Positions 1 through 8,991 of a DNA stretch of 64,000 nucleotides are shown piece by piece. The notes under the pieces were generated by a model, which had not been told where the DNA came from, made no database searches, and worked only from the letters and a program-made list of their open reading frames with translations. A program made the position numbers and the translations under genes. Location: the NCBI RefSeq assembly GCF_020103695.1, contig NZ_JAHXBF010000001.1:620001-684000 (forward strand), read 5' to 3'. The DNA is from Hyalangium versicolor (GTDB lineage: Bacteria; Myxococcota; Myxococcia; Myxococcales; Myxococcaceae). Within the stretch, counting starts at the first letter, position 1. Each line of letters starts with the position of its first letter.

Positions 1-2
1 GG

Positions 3-578
3 AAGATCCTCGCGAAGCCGGGAGCCTCCGTCGTCCATCTGCGGTACCAGGATTTCATCACCCAGTGGAGGCTCTCTACTGAGTACTGCGCCTGGATCTA
101 CTACACGCCTGAGAACCGATACGAGATCAGCAGGTTGACCGATCAGTCGCGAGTGGATCCCTCCTATCGATTCAAGAGATGTGCGTTGCCGACGTCCGTG
201 GAAGATCCGCGGTATCCAGCGCATGCCATCAAATACATCTGCGCCATTCATAATCATCCCTATGGTGACAGTTTGTCAGAGGATGATATCCGATCCATTG
301 TCTCGCAGGGGTTTATTCACGGTTTTGAAGCTGAGACGAAGGATGGCACCGTGCTGCTGTCCATCGTTGCGTTTGTCTCGAATGATCCCACGAAGCCTTC
401 CTGTGATGGGTTCTATCAGTACGTTCCAGCCGCAGGCAGTATGTATCGGTGGAAGCAGGTGGATGGAGCCTGGGCGTGCAGGAAGACAGGTGTCATCAAG
501 TGGCAAAACATGGAACACTACACCTTGCAGAAGGTGGATGCCTCGTGCCCGGATTTCTCCGACATGGAGGCACCGTGA
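3..578 (+). CDS. JAMM/DUF4329-like protein, 5' end cut by window
   Basis: The reading frame is open from base 3 to the stop at 576-578 with no upstream stop, so the N-terminus lies outside the window; the TTG at 135 is probably not the real start. The visible 191 residues hold the elements of a JAMM/MPN metal site in order: a Glu in TEYCAWIYY, then HNHPYGD, then SEDD, i.e. HxH followed by SxxD. DUF4329 and RadC-type proteins share this layout. These are known as isopeptidase or hydrolase folds and often form the C-terminal domains of secreted polymorphic proteins. The GC content is well below the rest of the window, which suggests horizontal acquisition. Its stop overlaps the start of the next gene, so the two are probably co-translated. 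Substrate and role are unknown. Confidence 0.6.
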   Translation, partial: KILAKPGASVVHLRYQDFITQWRLSTEYCAWIYYTPENRYEISRLTDQSRVDPSYRFKRCALPTSVEDPRYPAHAIKYICAIHNHPYGDSLSEDDIRSIVSQGFIHGFEAETKDGTVLLSIVAFVSNDPTKPSCDGFYQYVPAAGSMYRWKQVDGAWACRKTGVIKWQNMEHYTLQKVDASCPDFSDMEAP

Positions 579-1168
579 GATACAGCTCCTTGTTCACGCT
601 TATATTCTTGTTGAGCTGTGTGCGGAGCCCGAACTCCGCTGCGCTGCCCTCGTACGACGATGAGTCCATCGTGTTCCCGGATTTTCATGGGAGTGCCTCC
701 ATCATCGTGGGGGAGAGTGGCAAGGCCTATGAACTTGATGGGGTGGTGCTTCGCGCGCTGATGGTTGCTGCCAGTGATCTCATTCCGTTCACAGATGAGA
801 CGAAGCCCTGTTCGGAAACACTGGAGGCCCTCGGCTTCCAGGTCGTCCGCCAGGGAGACCTTATTTTTGTCTCCGTTCACGCGGACCTCGCGCGTTGCGG
901 ACATCCTTTCCTGAGCCTCGACTCCGGCGTGAAGTACGCCATCAACAAGGAGGGACGCATCCTGCGGCGCGTGCGTGACGGCGAGTCCGGGACGCCTGCT
1001 GACTCAGCGGCTTCCGATGCAGGGCCGGGCAAGCTCTTCCAGGAGCCGGGACTCTCTACCGTTCTCAAGTCCCCTGGCTTCGACACCGAACGTCACCTGC
1101 CTCCGGGGTGGAAGGATGGAGGCAGTGGACTTGATGCGGGTGGTGAGTTCGATGGGGGAAGGCAGTAA
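575..1168 (+). CDS. Small hypothetical lipoprotein
   Basis: This 197-residue protein starts at GTG 575, sharing bases 575-578 with the upstream stop. That start is preferred to the GTG/ATG further upstream because it gives a clean lipoprotein signal: MRYSS, a hydrophobic stretch, then LLSC with the lipidated Cys at residue 15. No domain is recognised in the mature part. A compact middle region (about residues 35-135) with several Cys residues is followed by a Gly/Ser/Asp-rich tail that is probably disordered. Tight coupling to the JAMM-like gene suggests that they act together, perhaps as an effector and envelope-anchored partner or immunity pair, but that is inference. The low GC matches its neighbour and not the rest of the window. 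Confidence 0.65.
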   Translation: MRYSSLFTLIFLLSCVRSPNSAALPSYDDESIVFPDFHGSASIIVGESGKAYELDGVVLRALMVAASDLIPFTDETKPCSETLEALGFQVVRQGDLIFVSVHADLARCGHPFLSLDSGVKYAINKEGRILRRVRDGESGTPADSAASDAGPGKLFQEPGLSTVLKSPGFDTERHLPPGWKDGGSGLDAGGEFDGGRQ

Positions 1169-1180
1169 CCCCAAACATCC

Positions 1181-2257
1181 TCAGTCCAGCCCGCGCTCCC
1201 ACAGGTCATCCTCGTCCAATCCCACCAGGTGACCGACTTCGTGCATCACCGTGATGCCGATCTGCTCGATCAGCTCCTCACGCGTCTTCGCGAAGCGCTC
1301 CAGGTTCCTCTGGTACAGCACGATCGATGCCGGGAAGTGATCATATGCGTTCGTCACGCTCCGCGCTCCCACCGGCGTGCCCCGGAACACGCCCAGGATG
1401 CACGGCGAGAGGGGAGGGGACTGGCCCGTGAGATCGTCGTCCGACGGAATGTCCTCCACCGAGATCGTCACGTTGTCCAGGTACCCCTTCACCTGCTCCG
1501 GAAGCGCCGTCACCGCCGACTCCAGCGCCCCGTCGAACTCCTCCTCCGACAACTCCACCGGCGGCGGGAACTCCTCCGGCATCAGCGCCTGCGCCTTCAC
1601 GAAGCGCTTCTTCGCCTCCTTCATGTCCCCACGCCGCTCCGCGATCAGCCCCAGGTAGTGGTGCGCCCAGGGCTCGTCCGAGGCTTCCTTCAACACCCGC
1701 TCGAACGCCCCGTTCGCCTCCTTGAAGCGGCACAACTCGAACAGCGCAATGCCTCGCTCCACCATCGCGTCCACCGAGCGCGGCATGTGCTCCAACGCCT
1801 CGTCCAGACGCGCGAGCGCTCGTGCACTCTCGCCCACCTGGTTCAACCCCATCCCTTCCAAGAGCAGGAACTCGTACACCAACTCCACATCGTCCGCGTG
1901 CTCGGCCAGCCCCCGGCCTCGCCCACACAGCGCCAGGCCGTCCTCCACCGCCTCCCGGTCCTCTCCCCTCCGACAGATCAGGAAATCCGCCGCGCCCAGG
2001 ATGATCTCCAGGTCCTCCGGATTTGCCTTCAACGCCCGGTGATAGGCCTGCGCCGCTTCTTCGGCGCGTCCCAGCTCCGCTAGCGCCGCGGCACGATAAT
2101 GCAACGCCTCGGGCTGCCCCGGCGCCTGCGCCAGCAGCGCATCCGCCTGCGTCAGGGCGTCCTCGAACTCCTCTGTCTCGAACGCACGCGCCACCCCCTC
2201 CAGCCGCGCCTCCACGTCCCCCGGTCCCGCGCGCTTCGCCGTCCGCTTCCCCATCAT
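1181..2257 (-). CDS. TPR protein with C-terminal zincin-like metallopeptidase domain
   Basis: The protein has 358 residues. TPR-like helical repeats (for example PEALHYRAAALAELGRAEEA and the following units) fill roughly residues 20-210. The C-terminal third ends in TVMHEVGHLVGLDEDDL, an HExxHxxGxxD-type zinc site like that of the zincin-like metallopeptidase family PF06262. The start is the first of two adjacent ATGs (2255-2257), because a GAGG sits six bases upstream; an ATG at 2267-2269 is also possible. There is no signal peptide, so it is probably cytoplasmic. TPR arrays usually bind partners, so the natural reading is a protease or peptidase with a docking module, but the substrate is unknown. 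It is divergent from the response-regulator gene and convergent with the lipoprotein gene. Confidence 0.8.
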   Translation of the reverse strand: MMGKRTAKRAGPGDVEARLEGVARAFETEEFEDALTQADALLAQAPGQPEALHYRAAALAELGRAEEAAQAYHRALKANPEDLEIILGAADFLICRRGEDREAVEDGLALCGRGRGLAEHADDVELVYEFLLLEGMGLNQVGESARALARLDEALEHMPRSVDAMVERGIALFELCRFKEANGAFERVLKEASDEPWAHHYLGLIAERRGDMKEAKKRFVKAQALMPEEFPPPVELSEEEFDGALESAVTALPEQVKGYLDNVTISVEDIPSDDDLTGQSPPLSPCILGVFRGTPVGARSVTNAYDHFPASIVLYQRNLERFAKTREELIEQIGITVMHEVGHLVGLDEDDLWERGLD

Positions 2258-2356
2258 GAACGGCCTCATATCCAGGCCCCACAGTGCGTTGTCAACGCGG
2301 AGAGCGGTTGTTACCTTCGGTTCCTCCCAGGCGCCGCCGCGTCCGGGTGTGCCCCC

Positions 2357-2713
2357 GTGAACATCCTCGTCGTCGATGATGACCTGAATCTCTGCTCCAG
2401 CCTCTCCCACTTCCTGGAGGGGCACGGCTTCACGGTCTATTCGGCCGGAGATGCCCTCCAGGCCCTGGATGTCCTGGAGCGCGAGCGCGTCGAGCTCATC
2501 ATCACCGACTACCTCATGCCTCACGTGGACGGCATCCGCTTCACCGAGATGCTCAAGGCAGACCCCCGCTTCCAGTCCATCCCCGTGCTCCTCATCACCG
2601 CCTCGGTGGACGACTCCATCTCCGACAGGGGCATGCGCAAGGGCGTCGCCATGACGCTCCAGAAGCCCGTGGACATGGGCCAACTGCTCAACCTCGTCCG
2701 CTTCGCTGAGTAG
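2357..2713 (+). CDS. Single-domain response regulator (receiver)
   Basis: A 118-residue protein made only of a receiver domain. The acidic pocket VVDDD is at residues 5-9, the phosphoacceptor Asp51 lies in IITDYLMP, and the conserved Lys is in LQKP near residue 105. The start is GTG 2357; the reading frame stays open far upstream but only the part from here is protein-like. With no output domain it should act by protein-protein contact or as a phosphotransfer intermediate. It stands alone, divergent from the TPR-zincin gene and 145 bases before groEL, so its cognate kinase cannot be read from context. The hybrid kinase ending at 4600 is the nearest one. Confidence 0.9.
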   Translation: MNILVVDDDLNLCSSLSHFLEGHGFTVYSAGDALQALDVLERERVELIITDYLMPHVDGIRFTEMLKADPRFQSIPVLLITASVDDSISDRGMRKGVAMTLQKPVDMGQLLNLVRFAE

Positions 2714-2763
2714 CCTCGCCGACCCTCCAGGCGTCCTACGGGCCACACCCTCCACCTTCCGTG

Positions 2764-2791
2764 TTGACAACCCCGCCCCGGCCCTTATTTT
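2764..2791 (+). promoter_or_regulatory. groEL promoter, sigma-70/A type
   Basis: A consensus TTGACA at 2764-2769 and TATTTT at 2786-2791 are separated by 16 bases. The -10 box runs into the CIRCE operator, so a repressor bound there would block RNA polymerase. Assigned by sequence only. Confidence 0.75.
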
Positions 2792-2816
2792 GGCGCTCGC
2801 CAAGGCCGAGTGCTAA
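2790..2816 (+). promoter_or_regulatory. CIRCE operator (HrcA-binding inverted repeat)
   Basis: TTGGCGCTC (2790-2798) and GAGTGCTAA (2808-2816) flank a 9-base spacer. The canonical CIRCE is TTAGCACTC-N9-GAGTGCTAA. The right arm is perfect and the left arm matches 7 of 9. It overlaps the -10 box of the groEL promoter, so heat-shock control by HrcA is expected. Confidence 0.9.
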
Positions 2817-2858
2817 CGGCCGGAAAGTTCCATTTCCCAGTAGTTCCAGGAGGTTACG

Positions 2859-4508
<1,650 letters not shown>

Positions 4509-4557
4509 GCCGCGCTGAGCGGTCCGAGGGCGGCTGAAGTCCTGGCCGTCCTCGGTG

Positions 4558-4600
4558 AGCCCCGGGATGCCTCGAGAGAGGCCCCGGGGCTTCTGCTTTT
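4558..4600 (+). terminator. Rho-independent terminator of groEL
   Basis: AGCCCCGGG (4558-4566) pairs with CCCGGGGCT (4583-4591), with an inner stem GCCTC/GAGGC (4569-4573 with 4578-4582) around GAGA. A T-rich tail (4592-4600) follows and reaches the stop region of the convergent kinase gene, so it may serve both directions. Confidence 0.9.
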
Positions 4601-6111
4601 CAGGAGGTGCTCAGCTTCAGTGCGCGGGCCAGCTCGCGGCTCAGCGCAGGACCGTCGAAGAAGAGCCGAGGCAGGCAGGCGATGGCGCCGGCTCGGAGCG
4701 AGTCCAGCGTCGTCTCCATGGTGAGGTGCTCCACCAGGACGATGAAGGGCGCTCCCTGGGCCAGCGCCTTGCCCAGCTCCAGTGCCTTGCGTCCATAGGC
4801 AGCGGTGAAGTCCCAGCTCACCAGCACCGCCATGGGCGGCTCCATGGCCACCACCTCCGTCGTGGAGATGAGGCGCGGCTCCAGTCCCAGCCGTACCAGC
4901 GCCTCGGTGACGATGCGCGAAGAGGTGGGGTTGTCGTCGATGACGTCCACCCGCTTGCTGGTGGACGTCCGCGGCTGCATTGGAGGCGCGGCGAGTGCGG
5001 CGCGGATGAGGGCCCGCACCTGGCGGATGTCGTCGAAGGGCTTGAGCAGGTAGTCCATCACCCCCAGCTCCAGCGCCTCCTGCGTCGTGCCCAGCGAGGG
5101 GTAGCCCGTCATCAACAGGATGCGTGCCTGCGGATTGATCGTCCGCGCCTGCTGGGCCAGCGCCAGTCCCGAGAGCCCCGGCAGGTTCTTGTCCGTGACG
5201 ATGAGATCGATCTGCTGGTTGCGCAGGATCTCGAGCGCCTCTTCGGCCGTGCCCGCCTCGATGACCTCGCACTCCTTGCCCATCAGGTCCCGGAAGACCA
5301 TGCGGATGATGCTCTCGTCATCCACGATGAGCACCCGCTTGCGCTCGGCGGGCGGCTCCGTGGCGGTCGCGGGGAAGACGACGCGGAACACCGTGGAGGG
5401 CGGGGGCTGGTCCGTCAGCGAGTCCGTGGGCGCCAGGCTGATCTCCGCGTGGTGCTCGTGGGCGATCCTCTTGCACACCGCCAGCCCCAGGCCCGTGCCC
5501 CGCTTGCTGGTCGAGACGTAGGGCTCGAAGATCTTGTCCCGCATGTCCTTCGGGATGCCCGGACCCCAGTCCGCCACGTACATCACCGGCGCCGACTTCT
5601 CCGTGGTCAGCATCACCTTGATGCGGCCCCGGCCGGACATGGCGTCCCGCGCGTTGTTGAGCAGGTTGAGCGTGAGTTGCTCCAGCAGCCGCGAGTTGCC
5701 CTGAACGGAGATGCTCTCCGGCGCCACCACCTCCAGCGAGATGCGCGAGGAGTCCGTGTTCAGGGCGAAGAGCTTGGCCGCCGCCCACACCGCGCTGGCC
5801 AGCGACAGCTTCTGCTGGGGCGCGGCCCGGTCGCTGGAGAGCCGGACGAAGTCGGCGATGATCTGCTCCATCCGCTCCACCTGCGCCAGCAGCAGCTTGA
5901 GCGGGCCCACCGGCCCCGTCTCCTCGGCCAGCAACTGGGCGTACGCCTTCACTCCCAGCAAGGGCTGGCGCAGCTCATGTAGGACCTCCGCGGCCAGTTG
6001 CGTGGCGCCCGTGGCGGAACGCTGGAGCGCCGCGGCCGCGGCCTTCGCTGCTGCCAGGTCGCCGACCTCCAGGGCCTCCAGGAGATGCGCGAGCGGGGCG
6101 GGAGTCTCCAT
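4600..6111 (-). CDS. Hybrid histidine kinase with two receiver domains
   Basis: 503 residues, no membrane segment. A short N-terminal region is followed by a HisKA box with His45 in EVLHELRQPLLG, then an ATPase domain (N box LNLLNNARDA, G boxes DWGPGIP and GTGLGLAVC) to about residue 250. The first receiver (about 258-375) is intact, with VDDE and Asp307 in IVTDKNLPG. The second (about 385-500) keeps IDDN but has Ser where the phosphoacceptor Asp should be (VLVSWDF), so it is probably a non-phosphorylated pseudo-receiver used for docking. The start at ATG 6109-6111 is chosen because protein-like sequence begins there; the frame continues open upstream into non-coding sequence. The input signal is unknown, and an orphan cytoplasmic kinase is likely. 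Confidence 0.85.
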   Translation of the reverse strand: METPAPLAHLLEALEVGDLAAAKAAAAALQRSATGATQLAAEVLHELRQPLLGVKAYAQLLAEETGPVGPLKLLLAQVERMEQIIADFVRLSSDRAAPQQKLSLASAVWAAAKLFALNTDSSRISLEVVAPESISVQGNSRLLEQLTLNLLNNARDAMSGRGRIKVMLTTEKSAPVMYVADWGPGIPKDMRDKIFEPYVSTSKRGTGLGLAVCKRIAHEHHAEISLAPTDSLTDQPPPSTVFRVVFPATATEPPAERKRVLIVDDESIIRMVFRDLMGKECEVIEAGTAEEALEILRNQQIDLIVTDKNLPGLSGLALAQQARTINPQARILLMTGYPSLGTTQEALELGVMDYLLKPFDDIRQVRALIRAALAAPPMQPRTSTSKRVDVIDDNPTSSRIVTEALVRLGLEPRLISTTEVVAMEPPMAVLVSWDFTAAYGRKALELGKALAQGAPFIVLVEHLTMETTLDSLRAGAIACLPRLFFDGPALSRELARALKLSTS

Positions 6112-6240
6112 GCCCCCGGAGCATGGCGGAGCCTGTGTCCTTGCGCAACGCACAGTCGCGGAATCCGTTGACCGGAGGCCCGCCCCTGCGGATGCTTCCG
6201 CCCCCGCCCGAGCCCTTCGCCCGGGTCGCCGGAGGCTGAC

Positions 6241-6639
6241 ATGCCGCAGACCAACCCGTTCCACTCGCTGGTGCCCCGCAAGCTCACGGACAGTGAGCTG
6301 GCTCGCTCCATCCGACTGAACATCGAGGCGGAGCTGGACGCCATCAACCTCTATGCCGCGCACATCGATGCCACTGACAATGAGGAGGCCAAGGCCATCC
6401 TCCGCCACATCATGGACGAGGAGCGAGAGCACGCCGCCCTCTTCTGGCAACTGATTGCCCGCCTGGATCCGGCCCAGGCCCAGCACGACCTCGAGGCCTC
6501 GCGCAAGTATCAGCTCATCGTCACCGGCGCCTCGCACGAGGACGTCGAGGCCGTGAGCGAGGGGAGAGGGGAGGGCGGAGGCGCGAACACCGAGCCGACG
6601 CTGCCCAAGCAGCTCACCGTCGGCAACCTGCGGCGCTGA
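6241..6639 (+). CDS. encC: Encapsulin cargo ferritin-like protein (EncFtn family)
   Basis: 132 residues. Encapsulated ferritins oxidise Fe(II) inside the encapsulin shell, where iron is stored. The ferroxidase pattern of the Rhodospirillum EncFtn (E32, E62, H65) fits here as Glu31, Glu61 and His64 (EAELDAINLY and DEEREHAALF), with identical spacing. The last eight residues, LTVGNLRR, match the Myxococcus cargo-loading peptide LTVGSLRR, preceded by a Gly/Glu-rich flexible linker (about 104-121). In M. xanthus the shell EncA has cargos EncB, EncC and EncD, and EncC is encoded away from the shell. The neighbourhood here (diguanylate cyclase, CheW-like, romR) fits that locus as I remember it, hence the symbol. 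No shell gene is in this window. Divergent from the hybrid kinase. Confidence 0.9.
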   Translation: MPQTNPFHSLVPRKLTDSELARSIRLNIEAELDAINLYAAHIDATDNEEAKAILRHIMDEEREHAALFWQLIARLDPAQAQHDLEASRKYQLIVTGASHEDVEAVSEGRGEGGGANTEPTLPKQLTVGNLRR

Positions 6640-6654
6640 GGTGCTCGAGAGAGG

Positions 6655-8016
6655 CTAGCCCGCCACCTTGCGCTCGGCGGGCGTGGCTTCCAGGTCCACC
6701 GCCGCCATGTAGATGACGTTGCGGGTGCCGCGCTTGCCCCGGTACATGGCGCGGTCCGCCATGTCCAACAGCGTGGCCTTGTCCCGCGCGTGCTCGGGGA
6801 AGCTGGCCACGCCCACGCACGTGGTGAGCGACAGGGAGATTCCCTCTCGAGGCACGAAGTGGTGGTTCTCCATGGTGCGCCGGATGCGCTCGGCCACCTT
6901 GAGCGCCCCGCCCGAGTCGCTGCTGCGCAGCAGCACGACGTACTCGTCGCCGCCGTAGCGCACGACGACGTCCCGCTCGCGCACGCAGCCCTTGAGCACC
7001 CGCCCCACCTCCACCAGCAACCGCGAGCCCACCAGGTGGCCGTGCGTGTCGTTCACGGCCTTGAAGTGGTCCAGGTCCATGAAGAGCAGACTGAAGGTGC
7101 CTTCCGTCTGCTGCGCGTTCTTCACCTCGCGGTCGAGCACCAGGTGCAGGTACCGCATGTTGTAGAGGTGGGTGAGATCGTCCATGTAGGCGAGATCTTC
7201 CACCTCGGAGAAGCGACCCAGGTTGCGCAGCGCCAGCGCGTAGTAGCGCGACAGGTAGCCGACCACCTCGGACACGTTGTCCGGCGGCGTATCGGAGAAG
7301 AAGAGGACCATCTGGCCCAGCAGCAGCTCGCCGTCGCTCGCAGGGAAGGAGAGTACGTGCGAGTGGGACACCGGTAGTCCCTCCAGCGTCCGGGGCGACC
7401 GCACGCCCTGCAGCTGGGCGGACAGCAGGGGCTCGAGCCGAGCCACCTGATCGCGCTCCAGGCCCGCTGAGCCGTGGAGCTGCAGAGGGCCGCCGTCTCG
7501 CAGCAGCAACACCACGCCGCCGGCCAGAGTCTGCGCCTCGAGCGCGCTGGAGACGGCGTTGGACAGCCGCTCCCGATCCAGGATCGTGGCGATGCGCTGC
7601 CCCATCTCCAGCAGGGAGACGTAGTGGCGCAGCGAAGCGTTCTCCTGGAGCATGTCCCGCGTGGCCAGCGCCCGGCGCACGGCGTGCTGGAGCGCCTCGG
7701 GAGCCACCGGCTTGACGAGGTACTCGGCCGCGCCGCTCTTGATGGCTCGCACGGCCGGTTCCACCTTGTCCAGGCCGGTGATCACCACCACCTCGACGCC
7801 CGGGTAGCGCTCTTTCGTATAGCGGAGCACCTCCATGCCATCGACGCCCGGAAGGATCAGGTCCGTCACCACCGCGTCATAGTGGGTGGACTCGAGGGCC
7901 TCACGAACCTCCTCGAACCGGCTCACCGCGGTGACCGTGTGTCCGGCCGCGCGCAGGTAGTCCCCGTAGAGGGTTTGGGCCATCTTTTCGTCGTCGACGA
8001 GGAGGATGCGCGCCAT
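6655..8016 (-). CDS. Receiver-GGDEF diguanylate cyclase
   Basis: 453 residues. The N-terminal receiver (about 1-120) has VDDE and Asp in VVTDLILPG. A GAF-like region spans roughly 130-280 (SLLEMGQRIATILDRERL onward), and a GGDEF domain lies at about 285-440. The active site reads GGDEY, which is compatible with activity, and an RxxD inhibitory site (RERD) lies exactly five residues before it, so product feedback by c-di-GMP is expected. Start: ATG 8014-8016, preceded by an in-frame GTG at 8017-8019 and a GAGAGG. It sits convergent to encC and divergent from the double CheW gene. It would make c-di-GMP in response to phosphorylation, which in this group influences motility and development. Confidence 0.93.
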   Translation of the reverse strand: MARILLVDDEKMAQTLYGDYLRAAGHTVTAVSRFEEVREALESTHYDAVVTDLILPGVDGMEVLRYTKERYPGVEVVVITGLDKVEPAVRAIKSGAAEYLVKPVAPEALQHAVRRALATRDMLQENASLRHYVSLLEMGQRIATILDRERLSNAVSSALEAQTLAGGVVLLLRDGGPLQLHGSAGLERDQVARLEPLLSAQLQGVRSPRTLEGLPVSHSHVLSFPASDGELLLGQMVLFFSDTPPDNVSEVVGYLSRYYALALRNLGRFSEVEDLAYMDDLTHLYNMRYLHLVLDREVKNAQQTEGTFSLLFMDLDHFKAVNDTHGHLVGSRLLVEVGRVLKGCVRERDVVVRYGGDEYVVLLRSSDSGGALKVAERIRRTMENHHFVPREGISLSLTTCVGVASFPEHARDKATLLDMADRAMYRGKRGTRNVIYMAAVDLEATPAERKVAG

Positions 8017-8064
8017 CACCTCTCGCTTACCATTAATGGCGGGGAGGCTGCTAGCCTCCGGCCC

Positions 8065-8877
8065 GTGGCTCCTTTCGAAAGCGGACGTCGGCTATGCCTG
8101 CTCGTGGAGGCGGGTGAGACGCGCTACGCCATCGAAGCGACCTCCGTCATGGAGGTGGCCCTCCCAGGCAGTGACGGCACCAGCCTGCGCGGCATGCTCG
8201 AGGTGAAGGATCTGTCCGTGCTGCTCGGCGGCGCCCCCGAGAGCGGCACGGGCATGGTGGTGGTGTTGGATGTGAGCCCCACCCTGGCCGTTCGGGTACG
8301 TGCCGTCGTGGAGGTGGCGGACGTGGCCCACACTCCCTTCTTCCTCCTGCCCGCCGGCCTCGGAGAGACGCTGGCCCCACTCACCCGGGGCGCCATCCTT
8401 CACAAGGGGCGGCTCTACCTGGAGCTCATCGCCGAGTCGCTGCCCCAGCGCGGGGTGCGCACGCCCCAGCCGCTTGCCAGGCCCGTGCATCTGCTCGAGA
8501 GCCCGCCTGATCGCTCGCTCGTCTTCGAGTCCCAGGGGCGCCTGTTCGGTCTGCCGCTGGGCCTGGTCTCCCAGGTCGTCACTCGGGGTGAAGCGTTCAG
8601 TATGTTACCCGTGCAGAGTGGGGCCGTAGCCGGCGTGTTCCCCCACGCCCAGGTGCTCTGGCCCATCTTCTCGGTGCCGGCGATGCTGGGCGCCTCGGCC
8701 GAGACGGAAGCCTTCTTCGTCCTCACCGAGATGGCGGGTCAGAACGTGGGGCTGTGTGCCACTCGGGTGCTCGGTGTGTTGCAGCGCTTCGAGTCGACAG
8801 GCGAGCGCGGCGAGTACACCGCCTCCGGACTGCCCGGGCCCGTGCTCTTCCTGGATCTGCAGCACATGTTTTCTTGA
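8065..8877 (+). CDS. Protein with two tandem CheW-like domains
   Basis: 270 residues starting at GTG 8065 (VAPFESGRRLCLLVEAG). The first CheW-like fold covers about residues 8-140 and the second about 150-270, beginning RSLVFESQGRLFGLPLG. CheW domains couple chemoreceptors to CheA kinases; two in one polypeptide suggest a scaffold or bridging adaptor. No receptor or CheA is adjacent. The gene lies between a diguanylate cyclase and the polarity regulator romR, so a link to motility control is plausible but not shown. The frame is open far upstream of 8065, but that part does not look like protein. Similarity to CheW is moderate, judged from the spacing of hydrophobic strands and not from strong motifs. 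Confidence 0.72.
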   Translation: MAPFESGRRLCLLVEAGETRYAIEATSVMEVALPGSDGTSLRGMLEVKDLSVLLGGAPESGTGMVVVLDVSPTLAVRVRAVVEVADVAHTPFFLLPAGLGETLAPLTRGAILHKGRLYLELIAESLPQRGVRTPQPLARPVHLLESPPDRSLVFESQGRLFGLPLGLVSQVVTRGEAFSMLPVQSGAVAGVFPHAQVLWPIFSVPAMLGASAETEAFFVLTEMAGQNVGLCATRVLGVLQRFESTGERGEYTASGLPGPVLFLDLQHMFS

Positions 8878-8961
8878 TTGCCCCGGAGCGCAAACCCTAA
8901 GCTGCCCGGATTGACAGCGGGTGTCCCCCGCCTGTGGACGCCTGTTTCCCCAACGAATTCT

Positions 8962-8977
8962 GGGGGTTGATGCCCCC
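8962..8977 (+). promoter_or_regulatory. Hairpin in romR 5' leader
   Basis: GGGGG (8962-8966) and CCCCC (8973-8977) bracket a six-base loop, 14 bases before the romR ATG. It could form in the mRNA and limit ribosome access. It lacks a T tract, so it is not a usual terminator. Confidence 0.35.
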
Positions 8978-8991
8978 GAGGCCCGACACCG

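Noticed and set aside
8911-8939. Perfect TTGACA before romR as a promoter
   Set aside because: No acceptable -10 box at 16-18 bases; TTGACA overlaps a GC-rich hairpin and may be chance.
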